17,758 nucleotides of DNA from Aquificota bacterium (GTDB lineage: Bacteria > Aquificota > Aquificia > Aquificales > Hydrogenothermaceae). The notes under the pieces are model-generated. The model was not told the DNA's origin. It did not search any database and saw only the letters and a program-made list of their open reading frames with translations. Positions 7,452 to 14,976 of this stretch are shown piece after piece. Numbering within the stretch: position 1 is the first letter of the stretch; the number at the start of each line of letters is the position of its first letter. The stretch covers positions 1-17,758 of the forward strand of contig JAADDV010000048.1 of assembly GCA_013153795.1 (NCBI GenBank), written 5' to 3'. A program made the position numbers and the translations under genes.

Positions 7452-7763
7452 ATGGAGTATGAAGCAATAGAAAACGAGAAGTGGCAAGATGAAGAATTTT
7501 TAGAGGAAAATGCAGATTTATTAAAAGCACTTGCTCACCCTAGTAGATTAAAAATAATAGGTTTTTTAAGTAGTGGAAAAAAATGTGTGAAACATATCTG
7601 GGAAGCTTTAGACCTGCCTCAACCTAACGTATCCCAACACTTGTCTGTATTGAGGAATAAAGGTATACTAGGTTATAAAAGAGAAGGTTCAATAGTTTGT
7701 TACTATATCAAGAACAAAAAAGCTTTAGAAATATATAAGCTATTATTAAAGGAGGATAAATAA
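7452..7763 (+). CDS. ArsR/SmtB-family transcriptional regulator with two cysteines
   Basis: A 103-residue winged-helix repressor. An acidic N-terminal tail (1-20) is followed by the core LLKALAHPSRLKIIGFL (23-39), the recognition helix region LPQPNVSQHLSVLRNKG (55-71) and the wing (72-87). Only two cysteines are present. Cys45 sits where ArsR sensors carry the first Cys of their ELCVCDL motif (here KKCVKHI), and Cys83 is in the wing. The second Cys of that motif is Lys47, so classical arsenic or cadmium binding is unlikely. A thiol redox or sulfide sensor is a fair alternative, as in SqrR/BigR, although the cysteine positions differ. The gene ends 1 bp before trxA and has operator-like palindromes upstream, suggesting autoregulation. 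GGGTG 5 bases upstream is a modest ribosome site. Confidence 0.85.
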   Translation: MEYEAIENEKWQDEEFLEENADLLKALAHPSRLKIIGFLSSGKKCVKHIWEALDLPQPNVSQHLSVLRNKGILGYKREGSIVCYYIKNKKALEIYKLLLKEDK

Positions 7764-7764
7764 C

Positions 7765-8082
7765 ATGGCTGGAAAGGTATGTATAGCAAATGAACAGAAC
7801 TGGGAGCAAGAAGTATTAAATTCTGATGTTCCAGTTTTAGTTGATTTCTGGGCACCATGGTGTGGACCTTGTAGATTAATCGCACCTATTATAGAAGAGC
7901 TTGCAGAAGAGTTAGAAGGAAAAGCAAAAATATGCAAGCTCAACACAGATGAAAATCCAAACATAGCTATGAGATACGGAATTAGAGCTATCCCAACAAT
8001 TATGGTGTTCAAAAATGGACAGGTTGTTGATACTAAAGTTGGTGTTCAACCAAAAGAAGTGTTAAAGAGCCTTCTTGTTTAA
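7765..8082 (+). CDS. trxA: Thioredoxin
   Basis: A 105-residue single-domain thioredoxin without a signal peptide, so a cytosolic disulfide reductase. The active site is WCGPC (32-36), with the buried Asp27 in VDFWAPWCGPC and the cis-proline in RAIPT (Pro77). Both are canonical. Two additional cysteines (6 and 57) lie outside the active site. A very strong ribosome site, AAAGGAGG (7748-7755), lies inside the end of arsR, 9 bases before the ATG, so trxA should be translated far more than arsR from the same message. Its place directly behind an ArsR regulator suggests regulated, perhaps redox-linked expression. No thioredoxin reductase is in the window. Confidence 0.96.
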   Translation: MAGKVCIANEQNWEQEVLNSDVPVLVDFWAPWCGPCRLIAPIIEELAEELEGKAKICKLNTDENPNIAMRYGIRAIPTIMVFKNGQVVDTKVGVQPKEVLKSLLV

Positions 8083-8091
8083 GGTGATTAA

Positions 8092-8889
8092 TTGGAAGTA
8101 GAAATACACCCTACAGCAATTGTTTCACCTAAAGCAAAGTTAGGGGTCAATGTTAAAGTTGGCCCTTTTTCTATTATTGAAGATGAAGTTGAGATAGGAG
8201 ATAACACAGAAATTTCCTCAAATGTAAAAATCAAAAACTTTACCTCAATTGGTTCAAACTGTAAGATTTTCGAAGGTTCAGTAATTGGAAATATTCCTCA
8301 GCATTTAGGTTTTAAAGGCGAAGAAACATATGTTCAAATTGGAAATAATGTGACTATTAGAGAATACTGCACTATACATAGAGGAACATCTTTTGATGAT
8401 GGTATTACAAAAATAGAAGATAATACATATCTTATGGCTTATGTACATATAGCTCATGATTGTAAGGTAGGACATGACACTATACTAGCTAATGCTGTAA
8501 CACTGGCTGGGCATGTAAAGGTTGGAAACTACGTTTTTATAGGTGGTCTTACACCTATTCATCAATTTTGTAGAATTGGTGATTATGCTATGGTAGGTGG
8601 AGCTTCAGCAGTAGATAAAGATGTGCCTCCATTTACCAGAGCATCAAAAAACCATGTTCTTTTATACGGGTTAAATCTTGTTGGTTTAAAAAGAAGAGGT
8701 TTTACATCTGAGCAAATAAAACTTTTAAAAGAAGCATATCGCATTCTTTTTAGAAAAGCTCCAACTTTAGCTGAAGGAATAAAAGAAGTAGAAGAAAAAC
8801 TTCCACAAACTCCTGAAATAAAACTTCTTTTAGATTTTGTAAAAACAACCAAAAGAGGAATAGCTCCTGAGGCATCTAAAAGAGGATGA
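8092..8889 (+). CDS. lpxA: UDP-N-acetylglucosamine acyltransferase (LpxA)
   Basis: First step of lipid A synthesis: moves a 3-hydroxyacyl chain from acyl carrier protein to UDP-GlcNAc. A left-handed beta-helix of hexapeptide repeats fills about residues 1-185, followed by a C-terminal helical domain with GLKRRGF. The catalytic His in HIAHDC is His122 (E. coli His125). GGLTPIHQFC (151-160) and MVGGASAV follow. Gly170 aligns with E. coli Gly173, which allows a long (C14-type) acyl chain; this is an inference about ruler length only. The start is TTG at 8092 with AAGGTGA at 8081-8087, overlapping the trxA stop. The stop overlaps lpxI in an ATGA. No lpxC, lpxD or fabZ is nearby. Confidence 0.96.
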   Translation: MEVEIHPTAIVSPKAKLGVNVKVGPFSIIEDEVEIGDNTEISSNVKIKNFTSIGSNCKIFEGSVIGNIPQHLGFKGEETYVQIGNNVTIREYCTIHRGTSFDDGITKIEDNTYLMAYVHIAHDCKVGHDTILANAVTLAGHVKVGNYVFIGGLTPIHQFCRIGDYAMVGGASAVDKDVPPFTRASKNHVLLYGLNLVGLKRRGFTSEQIKLLKEAYRILFRKAPTLAEGIKEVEEKLPQTPEIKLLLDFVKTTKRGIAPEASKRG

Positions 8890-9695
8890 ACAAAATAGGT
8901 CTTATAGCAGGAGCTGGGGAATTACCTGTTGTATTTGCAAAAGAAGTTTCTCAAAAAAAAATTCCTCTTGAAATATTCGCTTTTAAAAAAATTTCTGATA
9001 AAAAACTCAAACAGTATGCTCCTGTAAAATGGTTTCATTTTGGGGAAGCTCAAAAGCTCATAGATTCTATGAAAAAAGCCAATGTAAAAGATGTTGTAAT
9101 GCTAGGAAAAATAGAACATTATTCATTAATCTTTTCTTTTCATAAACTAGACAAAAAGGCAAAAGATTTTTTCTCTTCATTAAAAGATAAAAGAGCAAAA
9201 TCTATTTTAGAAGCGGTTATAAAGGAACTTGAGAATGAAGGATTTTCATTTATTGACCCATCTCCTTATTTATCTTCTTTACTTGTCAAAGAAGGTCTAT
9301 TAAACAGTATAAAACCAGAAAAAGAATTTTTAAAAGATGCTGAGTTTGGATTAAAAATAGCAAAAGAAATAGCCCAGCTTGATATTGGACAAACAGTAGT
9401 CGTAAAAAATGGAATTGTCATAGCTGTAGAAGGGATAGAAGGGACAGATAAGTGTATTATTAGAGGTGGAAAGCTAGGTGGAAAAGAAACAGTAGTTTGT
9501 AAGGTAGCACGAAAAAACCAAGATATGAGATATGATGTTCCAGTAATAGGTCCCAAAACTTTAAAAAGTATGAAAAAAGCAAAAGCTAAAGTCTTAGCTG
9601 TTGAAGCTGGAAAAACGTATCTCTTAGAAAAGGAAAAATTTATTAAACTAGCTGATAAGTATAAAATATCAGTTATAGGTTTTAACCTTTCATAA
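8886..9695 (+). CDS. lpxI: UDP-2,3-diacylglucosamine pyrophosphatase (LpxI)
   Basis: Cleaves UDP-2,3-diacylglucosamine to lipid X and UMP, the step done by LpxH in E. coli. The N-terminal domain opens with IGLIAGAGELPVVFA (4-18). The C-terminal domain has VAVEGIEGTDK (179-189) and DMRYDVPVIGPKT (213-225), the signature of the LpxI (former DUF1009) family and its catalytic region. Length 269 is usual. The ATG overlaps the lpxA stop by 4 bp (ATGA), so translation is coupled, with GAGG just upstream. The pairing with lpxA makes the pathway role secure. The stop codon lies inside the terminator hairpin at 9694-9723. Confidence 0.95.
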   Translation: MNKIGLIAGAGELPVVFAKEVSQKKIPLEIFAFKKISDKKLKQYAPVKWFHFGEAQKLIDSMKKANVKDVVMLGKIEHYSLIFSFHKLDKKAKDFFSSLKDKRAKSILEAVIKELENEGFSFIDPSPYLSSLLVKEGLLNSIKPEKEFLKDAEFGLKIAKEIAQLDIGQTVVVKNGIVIAVEGIEGTDKCIIRGGKLGGKETVVCKVARKNQDMRYDVPVIGPKTLKSMKKAKAKVLAVEAGKTYLLEKEKFIKLADKYKISVIGFNLS

Positions 9696-9723
9696 AGGCA
9701 GTGCAGAAAACTGCACTACCTTT
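9694..9723. terminator. Bidirectional terminator between lpxI and the lipoprotein gene
   Basis: Two 13-base arms (9694-9706 and 9711-9723) flank an AAAA loop. Each arm has the core AGTGCAG or CTGCACT and outer AAAGG or CCTTT. On the plus strand there is a single C-A mismatch; on the minus strand it becomes a G-U wobble, giving 13 pairs. Both strands end the hairpin with TTT. It lies between convergent genes, as expected of a shared terminator, though the U-tracts are short. Confidence 0.8.
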
Positions 9724-9731
9724 AAAATTTC

Positions 9732-11288
9732 TTAAAAGTTATTAAATACAGTTAAATCAAAAATATAAACTCCATCTTTTGTTCCAACGAATACTAAACC
9801 ACTTCCTTCTTCAACACAATAAGGATTTTCATTCATTTTGATATTTAAAATAGCTTTTTCAAGTTTCTGTATATTCTGCAAGTCTACTATATACAACCCT
9901 TCGTAAAAAAGAGGTATATAAAGAGTGTTATTTTTTATACGTATTGAGAATATATAATCTTCATCCCAACTTAGAATAGTTAAAAGCTCTGGTTTTATAC
10001 GATTTTTAATATCAAAAATATATACTTTTCCTTCAAATTCAGAAAAAGCAAGTTTATCCTCTTTTACTTCTAAATCTGAAAGTTCTTTTACTGTTTGATA
10101 AGAAAATTTTTCTTCTAAAGATGAAATATCTATTACTTTTAGGCTTTTTTTACATAAAACATAAGCAATATTTTCTTTTAAAGCAGCATCTAAAACAGTC
10201 CCGCAAGGTTTATGGGTTAAAAGCTCTACTGGGTTTTGAGGATTTTTTACAGAATAAATTGAAAAACCATGGATTCCATTTGCAGTAATAACTAAATCAT
10301 TATCTGCAACTTCTATACTTTGAGCATTTGGCACATCGTCTATAAGCTCACCAGGATAAAAAATAGATAATAAATTTGGAGTAAAAGGAGTTGAAACATC
10401 AACTATTTTAAAACCTTCAGATAGGTTTGCTATAAAAAGAAGGTTATCTTTTACATCTAAATTCCATATCCAGTCAAAAGTTGCAAAACTAGAGTATAAA
10501 AAGGTTTCAAGAGGATTAGAAACATCATAAATATGCATTCCATAAGGAGAGCCTATAAATAGGACTCTATTATTTTCTCTTATTTTAAAAGCAAAACCAG
10601 AAGGAACAAAACCTATAGGCACAGGTTTTAATTCAAAGATAGGAGGAAATTTAGAATTTTCATAAATTCTTTCAACTAAAATATCAAGTTTAGATAAAAT
10701 AACCTGTCTTAAATATTCTTTATGAACAACAGGGTCAAAAAGAAGAAGGTCTTCTTTATTAATAATTCCATCTCCGTTGATATCTCTTGAAAGAATATCT
10801 TGTGAAACAGTATTAAGTTTTCTTAAGAAACTTTCTTTTTCAAAAGAGTATGTAAAATCATAAGCTAACATTTCATATGCTAACTCTGTAGCTAAAGAAA
10901 CAGTTAGTTTTCCATCAAGAGATTTTATATCTTTACCTAAAGCAAAAACTCTTATAGTTCCTTTGTTTTTTGTTGGTTTTTTATCTTTAATCCCATCATC
11001 ATTTGAATCCCAGTCTAAGCCACCAGAAACTTTTATAAGAAAAAGATCATTATCAGAGATATTATCTATTTTTATTAAAAAATTTCCTATATCCTCAAGT
11101 AAATATCCATCTGTTGTTTTTTCAGTATGATGTAGGACAAGGGAACCATCATCTAAAACTTTAAATATTTCAACATCAGCTCCTGCTAAATTTCCTAGTT
11201 TAGCTTTTGCAGAAATATATTCTCCATTTCCATCTCCACAGGAAAAAAGAATGATAAAAGCAAAAAAAGACAATATTCTATAAAACAT
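9732..11288 (-). CDS. Predicted lipoprotein with a dockerin-like calcium loop and a seven-blade LVIVD-type propeller
   Basis: A hydrophobic signal (residues 3-16) ends in LFSC, a lipobox-like site with Cys17, so a lipid-anchored envelope protein. DWDSNDDGIKD (92-102) resembles a thrombospondin-type calcium loop. DINGDGIINKED (169-180) is a canonical EF-hand or dockerin loop (D169, N171, D173, G174, N177, D180). Residues about 232-512 hold seven repeats of about 36-40 residues of the form LFIxxxxxGxxIYDV, starting near 232, 274, 322, 364, 404, 446 and 489. They resemble LVIVD repeats, which form beta-propellers. No catalytic motif is visible; a binding or scaffold role is only an inference. 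GGGAGGGG upstream (11295-11302) is a strong ribosome site. It lies 30 bp behind rfaE1 and is probably co-transcribed. Confidence 0.7.
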   Translation of the reverse strand: MFYRILSFFAFIILFSCGDGNGEYISAKAKLGNLAGADVEIFKVLDDGSLVLHHTEKTTDGYLLEDIGNFLIKIDNISDNDLFLIKVSGGLDWDSNDDGIKDKKPTKNKGTIRVFALGKDIKSLDGKLTVSLATELAYEMLAYDFTYSFEKESFLRKLNTVSQDILSRDINGDGIINKEDLLLFDPVVHKEYLRQVILSKLDILVERIYENSKFPPIFELKPVPIGFVPSGFAFKIRENNRVLFIGSPYGMHIYDVSNPLETFLYSSFATFDWIWNLDVKDNLLFIANLSEGFKIVDVSTPFTPNLLSIFYPGELIDDVPNAQSIEVADNDLVITANGIHGFSIYSVKNPQNPVELLTHKPCGTVLDAALKENIAYVLCKKSLKVIDISSLEEKFSYQTVKELSDLEVKEDKLAFSEFEGKVYIFDIKNRIKPELLTILSWDEDYIFSIRIKNNTLYIPLFYEGLYIVDLQNIQKLEKAILNIKMNENPYCVEEGSGLVFVGTKDGVYIFDLTVFNNF

Positions 11289-11318
11289 GATTATCCCCTC
11301 CCTAAAGAAAATCTGAAA

Positions 11319-12278
11319 TTAATTTTCAGGTATAAGGGAAAGAAGAAGGTCTCTATCTACAACTGCTGTTCCTATTTCTCCAACAACATAACCAGCAGCA
11401 TAGTTAGCTAAAGAAGCACTTTCTTCCCATGTTCCACCGCTTGCTCTTGCTAAAGCAAGAACAGATATAACAGTGTCCCCAGCTCCTGTTACATCAAAAA
11501 CTTTTCTTGCTTTTGCAGGTATTTTTGTTATTTTTCCATTTTCAAACAGAGCCATTCCTTCGGCTCCTAAAGTAATAAGAAGCTGTTTCATTTTTAATTT
11601 TTTCATTAAATATTTTCCTAATTCTTCTATTTCCATATTTCTTGGTAAACCTGCTAGCTCAAAAGCTTCTTTTTTATTTGGTGTCATAATTGTGATTTCT
11701 TCATATAAATGAACATTAGAAGGTTTAGGGTCAACAAATACCGGTTTTCCTGTATTTTTTAAAAAGTTCATAATTTTTTCAGTAATTACCCCTTTTCCAT
11801 AATCAGAAACAACAATAATGTCTATTTTTTCTATTATTTCTTTTATCTTCTCTATAAGATTTTCTTCTATTTTAGAATCAAGATTATCTCTATTTTCTCT
11901 ATCTATTCTCATTAACTGTTGACTTACTGCTATAATTCTTGTTTTTTCTGTTGTTGGTCTTGAAGTATCTTTTACTAAGATAGGATTGATATTTTTTTCT
12001 TTTAGTAGCTGCTCTAAAATTTTTCCATTTTCATCATCACCAATAACTCCTGCTATAAATGCATTTCCATCTAAAGCTGAAATATTCCATGCAACATTAC
12101 AAGCACCACCAAGATTTACTGTTTCCTTTTTTACATCAACAATAGGAACTGGTGCTTCAGGAGAAATTCTTTCTACTTCTCCCCATAAATACTTGTCTAA
12201 TATAAGGTCTCCAACAACTAAAATGTTTGTTTGAGGAAATTTTGATAAGATTTTTTGCGCCGTGGTCTTTGCTATCAT
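11319..12278 (-). CDS. rfaE1: D-glycero-beta-D-manno-heptose-7-phosphate kinase (HldE domain I type)
   Basis: Phosphorylates heptose 7-phosphate at O1 on the way to ADP-heptose for the LPS core. Ribokinase/PfkB fold: VVGDLILDKYLWG (21-33), RISPEAPVPIV (37-47), the substrate loop GGACNVA (57-63), and DVTGAGDT (262-269) with the catalytic base Asp268. RISPEAP is specific to the RfaE kinase branch within PfkB proteins. At 319 residues it lacks the C-terminal adenylyltransferase domain of E. coli HldE, so a separate rfaE2-type gene must exist elsewhere. GAGGGGG upstream serves the ATG. It is the first gene of a minus-strand pair with the propeller lipoprotein and is divergent from the dehydrogenase gene. 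Confidence 0.93.
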   Translation of the reverse strand: MIAKTTAQKILSKFPQTNILVVGDLILDKYLWGEVERISPEAPVPIVDVKKETVNLGGACNVAWNISALDGNAFIAGVIGDDENGKILEQLLKEKNINPILVKDTSRPTTEKTRIIAVSQQLMRIDRENRDNLDSKIEENLIEKIKEIIEKIDIIVVSDYGKGVITEKIMNFLKNTGKPVFVDPKPSNVHLYEEITIMTPNKKEAFELAGLPRNMEIEELGKYLMKKLKMKQLLITLGAEGMALFENGKITKIPAKARKVFDVTGAGDTVISVLALARASGGTWEESASLANYAAGYVVGEIGTAVVDRDLLLSLIPEN

Positions 12279-12353
12279 AAATAAACCCCCTCTATTATTT
12301 TTATTTAAAATTTTGTTATTTTATGAAAGTAATTAAATACTAAGGAGAGATAG
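12279..12353. promoter_or_regulatory. Short divergent promoter region, rfaE1 / dehydrogenase
   Basis: Both divergent genes must be read from this 75-bp AT-rich gap. On the plus strand TTGTTA (12313-12318) and AATACT (12336-12341) are spaced 17 bp apart; each is a partial match. AAGGAGAG (12342-12349) then serves the ATG at 12354. I see no convincing minus-strand pair and no clear operator. Confidence 0.3.
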
Positions 12354-13388
12354 ATGAAAATGCAAGCGCTTTTTTATGAGAAACATGGTTCATATGAAAA
12401 TATAAAAACTGGAGAATTCCCTATCCCAGAAATAAAAGAAAATGAAGTTCTAGTAAAAGTCAAAGCTTTCTCATTAAACCATTTAGATATATGGATTATG
12501 GAAGGAAAATACCCAGTCCCTATCCCAATGCCTCATATATTTGCGTCAGACGCAGCAGGCATAGTAGAAAAAGTAGGGTCTATTGTTGAAAATGTAAAAG
12601 AAGGAGACGAAGTTATTGTATACCCAGGACTATCCTGTGGATACTGTGAAAAATGCCTATCAGGAAAAGACAATCTATGTGATAAATTCTCAATTTTAGG
12701 AGTTTTAACAGACGGAGTTTCAGCCCAGTATGTCAAAGTCCCTGCTGTAAATGTTTTCAAAAAGCCTAAAGAGCTTTCTTTTGAAGAAGGAGCAAGTATA
12801 GGAATAACCTATACAACAATGTGGCATTCCCTTGTTACAAGAGGAAAAATAAAATCCGGAGATATAGTTCTTATCCATGGAGGGGGAAGCGGAGTAGGAA
12901 CAGCTGGAATCCAAATAGCAAAGATGTTTGGAGCAACTGTTATAACAACAGTAGGAGATGATTGGAAAATCCAGAAAGCAAAAGAGATAGGAGCAGATTT
13001 TGTCATAAATTATAAAAAGGAAAATTTTGTAGAAGCTGTAAAAAATATAACAGATGGAAAATTGTGTGATATTGTTGTTGACCATATAGGGCAGGAAACT
13101 TTTCAGGATTCTATAGAATGTGCTAAAAAAGGAGGAAAAGTAATCACATTCGGCGTTACAACAGGAGCAGAGCCTACAGTGAACCTAAGAAAAATATTTG
13201 GAAAAAACCTAGATATACACGGCGTATATATGGGAACAAAAGGAGAAGTTGCTCACTATATGAAATTTTTCCCAGAAAAACTAAAACCTGTTATAGACAG
13301 TGTTTTTCCATTTGAAGAAGCAAAAAAAGCTTATGAAAAACTCTTAAGCAGACAGTTTTTTGGAAAAATAGTGGTAAAGGTAGACTAA
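12354..13388 (+). CDS. Zinc-binding MDR-family dehydrogenase/reductase, catalytic zinc site altered
   Basis: Medium-chain dehydrogenase/reductase of 344 residues: GroES-like domain (about 1-150), Rossmann domain (about 155-300) with the nucleotide loop HGGGSGVGTAG, then a return to the catalytic domain. The structural zinc lobe is complete: Cys95, Cys98, Cys101 and Cys109. At the catalytic zinc positions the usual C-H-x-D reads N-H-L-D (42-45), and the usual G-H-E reads A-S-D (64-66). The catalytic zinc is therefore probably absent, as in several quinone oxidoreductase and enoyl reductase branches. The annotation alcohol dehydrogenase would be unsafe; the substrate is unknown. AAGGAG ends 7 bases before the ATG at 12354; an ATG at 12360 is a less well-spaced alternative. 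It sits 1 bp before the ABC transporter genes. Confidence 0.85.
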   Translation: MKMQALFYEKHGSYENIKTGEFPIPEIKENEVLVKVKAFSLNHLDIWIMEGKYPVPIPMPHIFASDAAGIVEKVGSIVENVKEGDEVIVYPGLSCGYCEKCLSGKDNLCDKFSILGVLTDGVSAQYVKVPAVNVFKKPKELSFEEGASIGITYTTMWHSLVTRGKIKSGDIVLIHGGGSGVGTAGIQIAKMFGATVITTVGDDWKIQKAKEIGADFVINYKKENFVEAVKNITDGKLCDIVVDHIGQETFQDSIECAKKGGKVITFGVTTGAEPTVNLRKIFGKNLDIHGVYMGTKGEVAHYMKFFPEKLKPVIDSVFPFEEAKKAYEKLLSRQFFGKIVVKVD

Positions 13389-13389
13389 A

Positions 13390-14172
13390 GTGGAAAATAT
13401 TCTTGAGGTAAAAAATCTAACAGTAAAACTTAATGGAAAAACTATACTAGAGGATATTAATTTTTCTGTTAAAAAAGGAGAAACCCTTGCTATTGTAGGA
13501 CCAAATGGTGGGGGAAAAACTACCCTTTTAAAAACAATTCTTGGTTTTATTGAGCCAACAAAAGGGTATGTAAGGCTTTTAGGTCTTCCTCCTAAACAGG
13601 CAGTTAAAACAGGAAAAGTAGGATATCTTCCTCAAAAAAATAATGTTCCTAAAAAATTTCCTGTTTCTGTTTTAGATGTTGTTTTATTTGGACTTGTAAA
13701 CAGTAAACTTCCTAAGAAAAAGCAAATAGAAAAAGCCTTAGAATACCTTGACTATGTAGGAATGTTAGAATTTAAAGATTATCCTTTTAGTGATTTATCT
13801 GGTGGGCAACAACAAAGAGTTTCAATAGCACGAGTGTTAGTAGCAGAGCCAGAAATTATTTTTTTAGATGAGCCTTCAACAGGGATTGATATGGTTGCTC
13901 AGGAAAGTTTTTATGAGTTTCTAAAACATCTTAAAGAAACTAAAGGATTAACTATCGTTATGGTTACTCATGATGTAGGAGTTGTTGCTAAATTTGTTGA
14001 TAAAATCGCAGGTTTAAATAGATACCTTCATTTTTATGGTCATCCCAAAGACTTCTTCAAAAAAGAAATACTTGAAAAACTTTATGGTTCAGAAATAGAG
14101 CTTATTGTTCATGCTGAAGAATGCGTAGCCTGTGAACATTTTAAATTTAAAATTGGAGATAAAAAATGTTAG
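13390..14172 (+). CDS. znuC: Metal ABC transporter ATP-binding protein, ZnuC-like
   Basis: ATPase subunit of a zinc/manganese-type (ABC-3) importer. Walker A GPNGGGKTT (37-45), Q-loop PQKNN with Gln82, signature LSGGQ (136-140), Walker B IIFLDE (156-161) and switch His194 are all intact. The C-terminal tail holds HAEECVACEH (241-250) and a terminal Cys260, a cluster of two His and three Cys that looks able to bind a metal; I infer this only from spacing. The start is GTG at 13390, one base after the dehydrogenase stop. The end overlaps the permease gene by 7 bp. No substrate-binding gene (znuA type) is in the window. Zinc rather than manganese or iron is assumed from family resemblance. Confidence 0.88.
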   Translation: MENILEVKNLTVKLNGKTILEDINFSVKKGETLAIVGPNGGGKTTLLKTILGFIEPTKGYVRLLGLPPKQAVKTGKVGYLPQKNNVPKKFPVSVLDVVLFGLVNSKLPKKKQIEKALEYLDYVGMLEFKDYPFSDLSGGQQQRVSIARVLVAEPEIIFLDEPSTGIDMVAQESFYEFLKHLKETKGLTIVMVTHDVGVVAKFVDKIAGLNRYLHFYGHPKDFFKKEILEKLYGSEIELIVHAEECVACEHFKFKIGDKKC

Positions 14173-14975
14173 ATATACTACAAATACCTTTTATACAGAA
14201 TGCTATTGTAGGAGGTTTATTAATAGCAGTTCTATTATCAGTTTTATCTCTTTTTATAAATATAAAAAACTGGTCTTTTATAAATGTAGGGATATCCCAT
14301 GCTACATTCGGAGGACTTGCTTTAGGAGTCTATCTAGGAATTTCTCCTATATATTTAGGAATTCTTTTTGCGGTATCAACTGGACTTTTAATTGGATATA
14401 TAAGTAAAAAAGGAGATATTCATGAAGATATTTCTATAGGTATTTTATTTTCCATATCAATGGCTTTAGGAGTGATATTTTTAACTTTAACTCCTAATTA
14501 TACTTCAGACCTTTTCTCATTTTTATTTGGAAATATTTTAACAATCACAAGAGAAGATATATATCTCTTAGCAGGATTTTCTCTGTTTACATATAGCTTT
14601 TTAGCTATTTTTTTTAGAAAAATTCTTTTTTGCTGTTATAACGAAGAAGTTGCTTATACAGCAGGAATAAACACAGATTTTTACTATTACTCCTTAATTA
14701 CAATTATCGCTATAGCGACAGTTTTAGCAGTTAAACTTGTTGGTGTTATTTTAGCTTCTGCAATGATTATACTTCCTGCTGCTACTGCTTCCCAAATATT
14801 CTGGCATTATAAAAAAATCATCATATCTTCTATTATCTTAAGTATCTTAGTTGTCTTAGTAGGGATTTTTGTATCATATCAGTATGACCTTCCTTCAGGA
14901 GCAACAACTGTCTTCATTTATGGAATTTTATTTTTCTTCGCTTTATTTGTGAAGAAACTAAAAAAGGGAAGGTAA
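14166..14975 (+). CDS. znuB: Metal ABC transporter permease, ZnuB-like (ABC-3 family)
   Basis: Hydrophobic protein with about eight membrane segments across 269 residues. Family landmarks are VGISHATFGGLALG (41-54), TSDLFSFLFGNIL (113-125), KLVGVILASAMIILPAATA (190-208) and DLPSGATTV (241-249). These identify an ABC-3 permease for zinc, manganese or iron; the metal cannot be read with certainty. The ATG at 14166 overlaps the end of znuC by 7 bp, with GGAG 7 bases upstream, so ATPase and permease are coupled. rsmE starts 1 bp after the stop. Confidence 0.92.
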   Translation: MLDILQIPFIQNAIVGGLLIAVLLSVLSLFINIKNWSFINVGISHATFGGLALGVYLGISPIYLGILFAVSTGLLIGYISKKGDIHEDISIGILFSISMALGVIFLTLTPNYTSDLFSFLFGNILTITREDIYLLAGFSLFTYSFLAIFFRKILFCCYNEEVAYTAGINTDFYYYSLITIIAIATVLAVKLVGVILASAMIILPAATASQIFWHYKKIIISSIILSILVVLVGIFVSYQYDLPSGATTVFIYGILFFFALFVKKLKKGR

Positions 14976-14976
14976 A

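Noticed and set aside
11301..11329. Terminator between rfaE1 and the lipoprotein gene
   Set aside because: CTGAAA and TTTCAG form a 6-bp, AT-rich stem over the rfaE1 stop with some T bases after it on the minus strand. It is too weak to call, especially if the host is a thermophile.
12720..13085. Minus-strand Cys/Ser-rich frame opposite the dehydrogenase
   Set aside because: Its composition is what antisense reading of this gene would give; there is no recognisable domain or ribosome site.
14132..14407. Plus-strand frame across the znuC-znuB junction
   Set aside because: It is out of frame with two clear conserved genes, low in complexity and without a start context.
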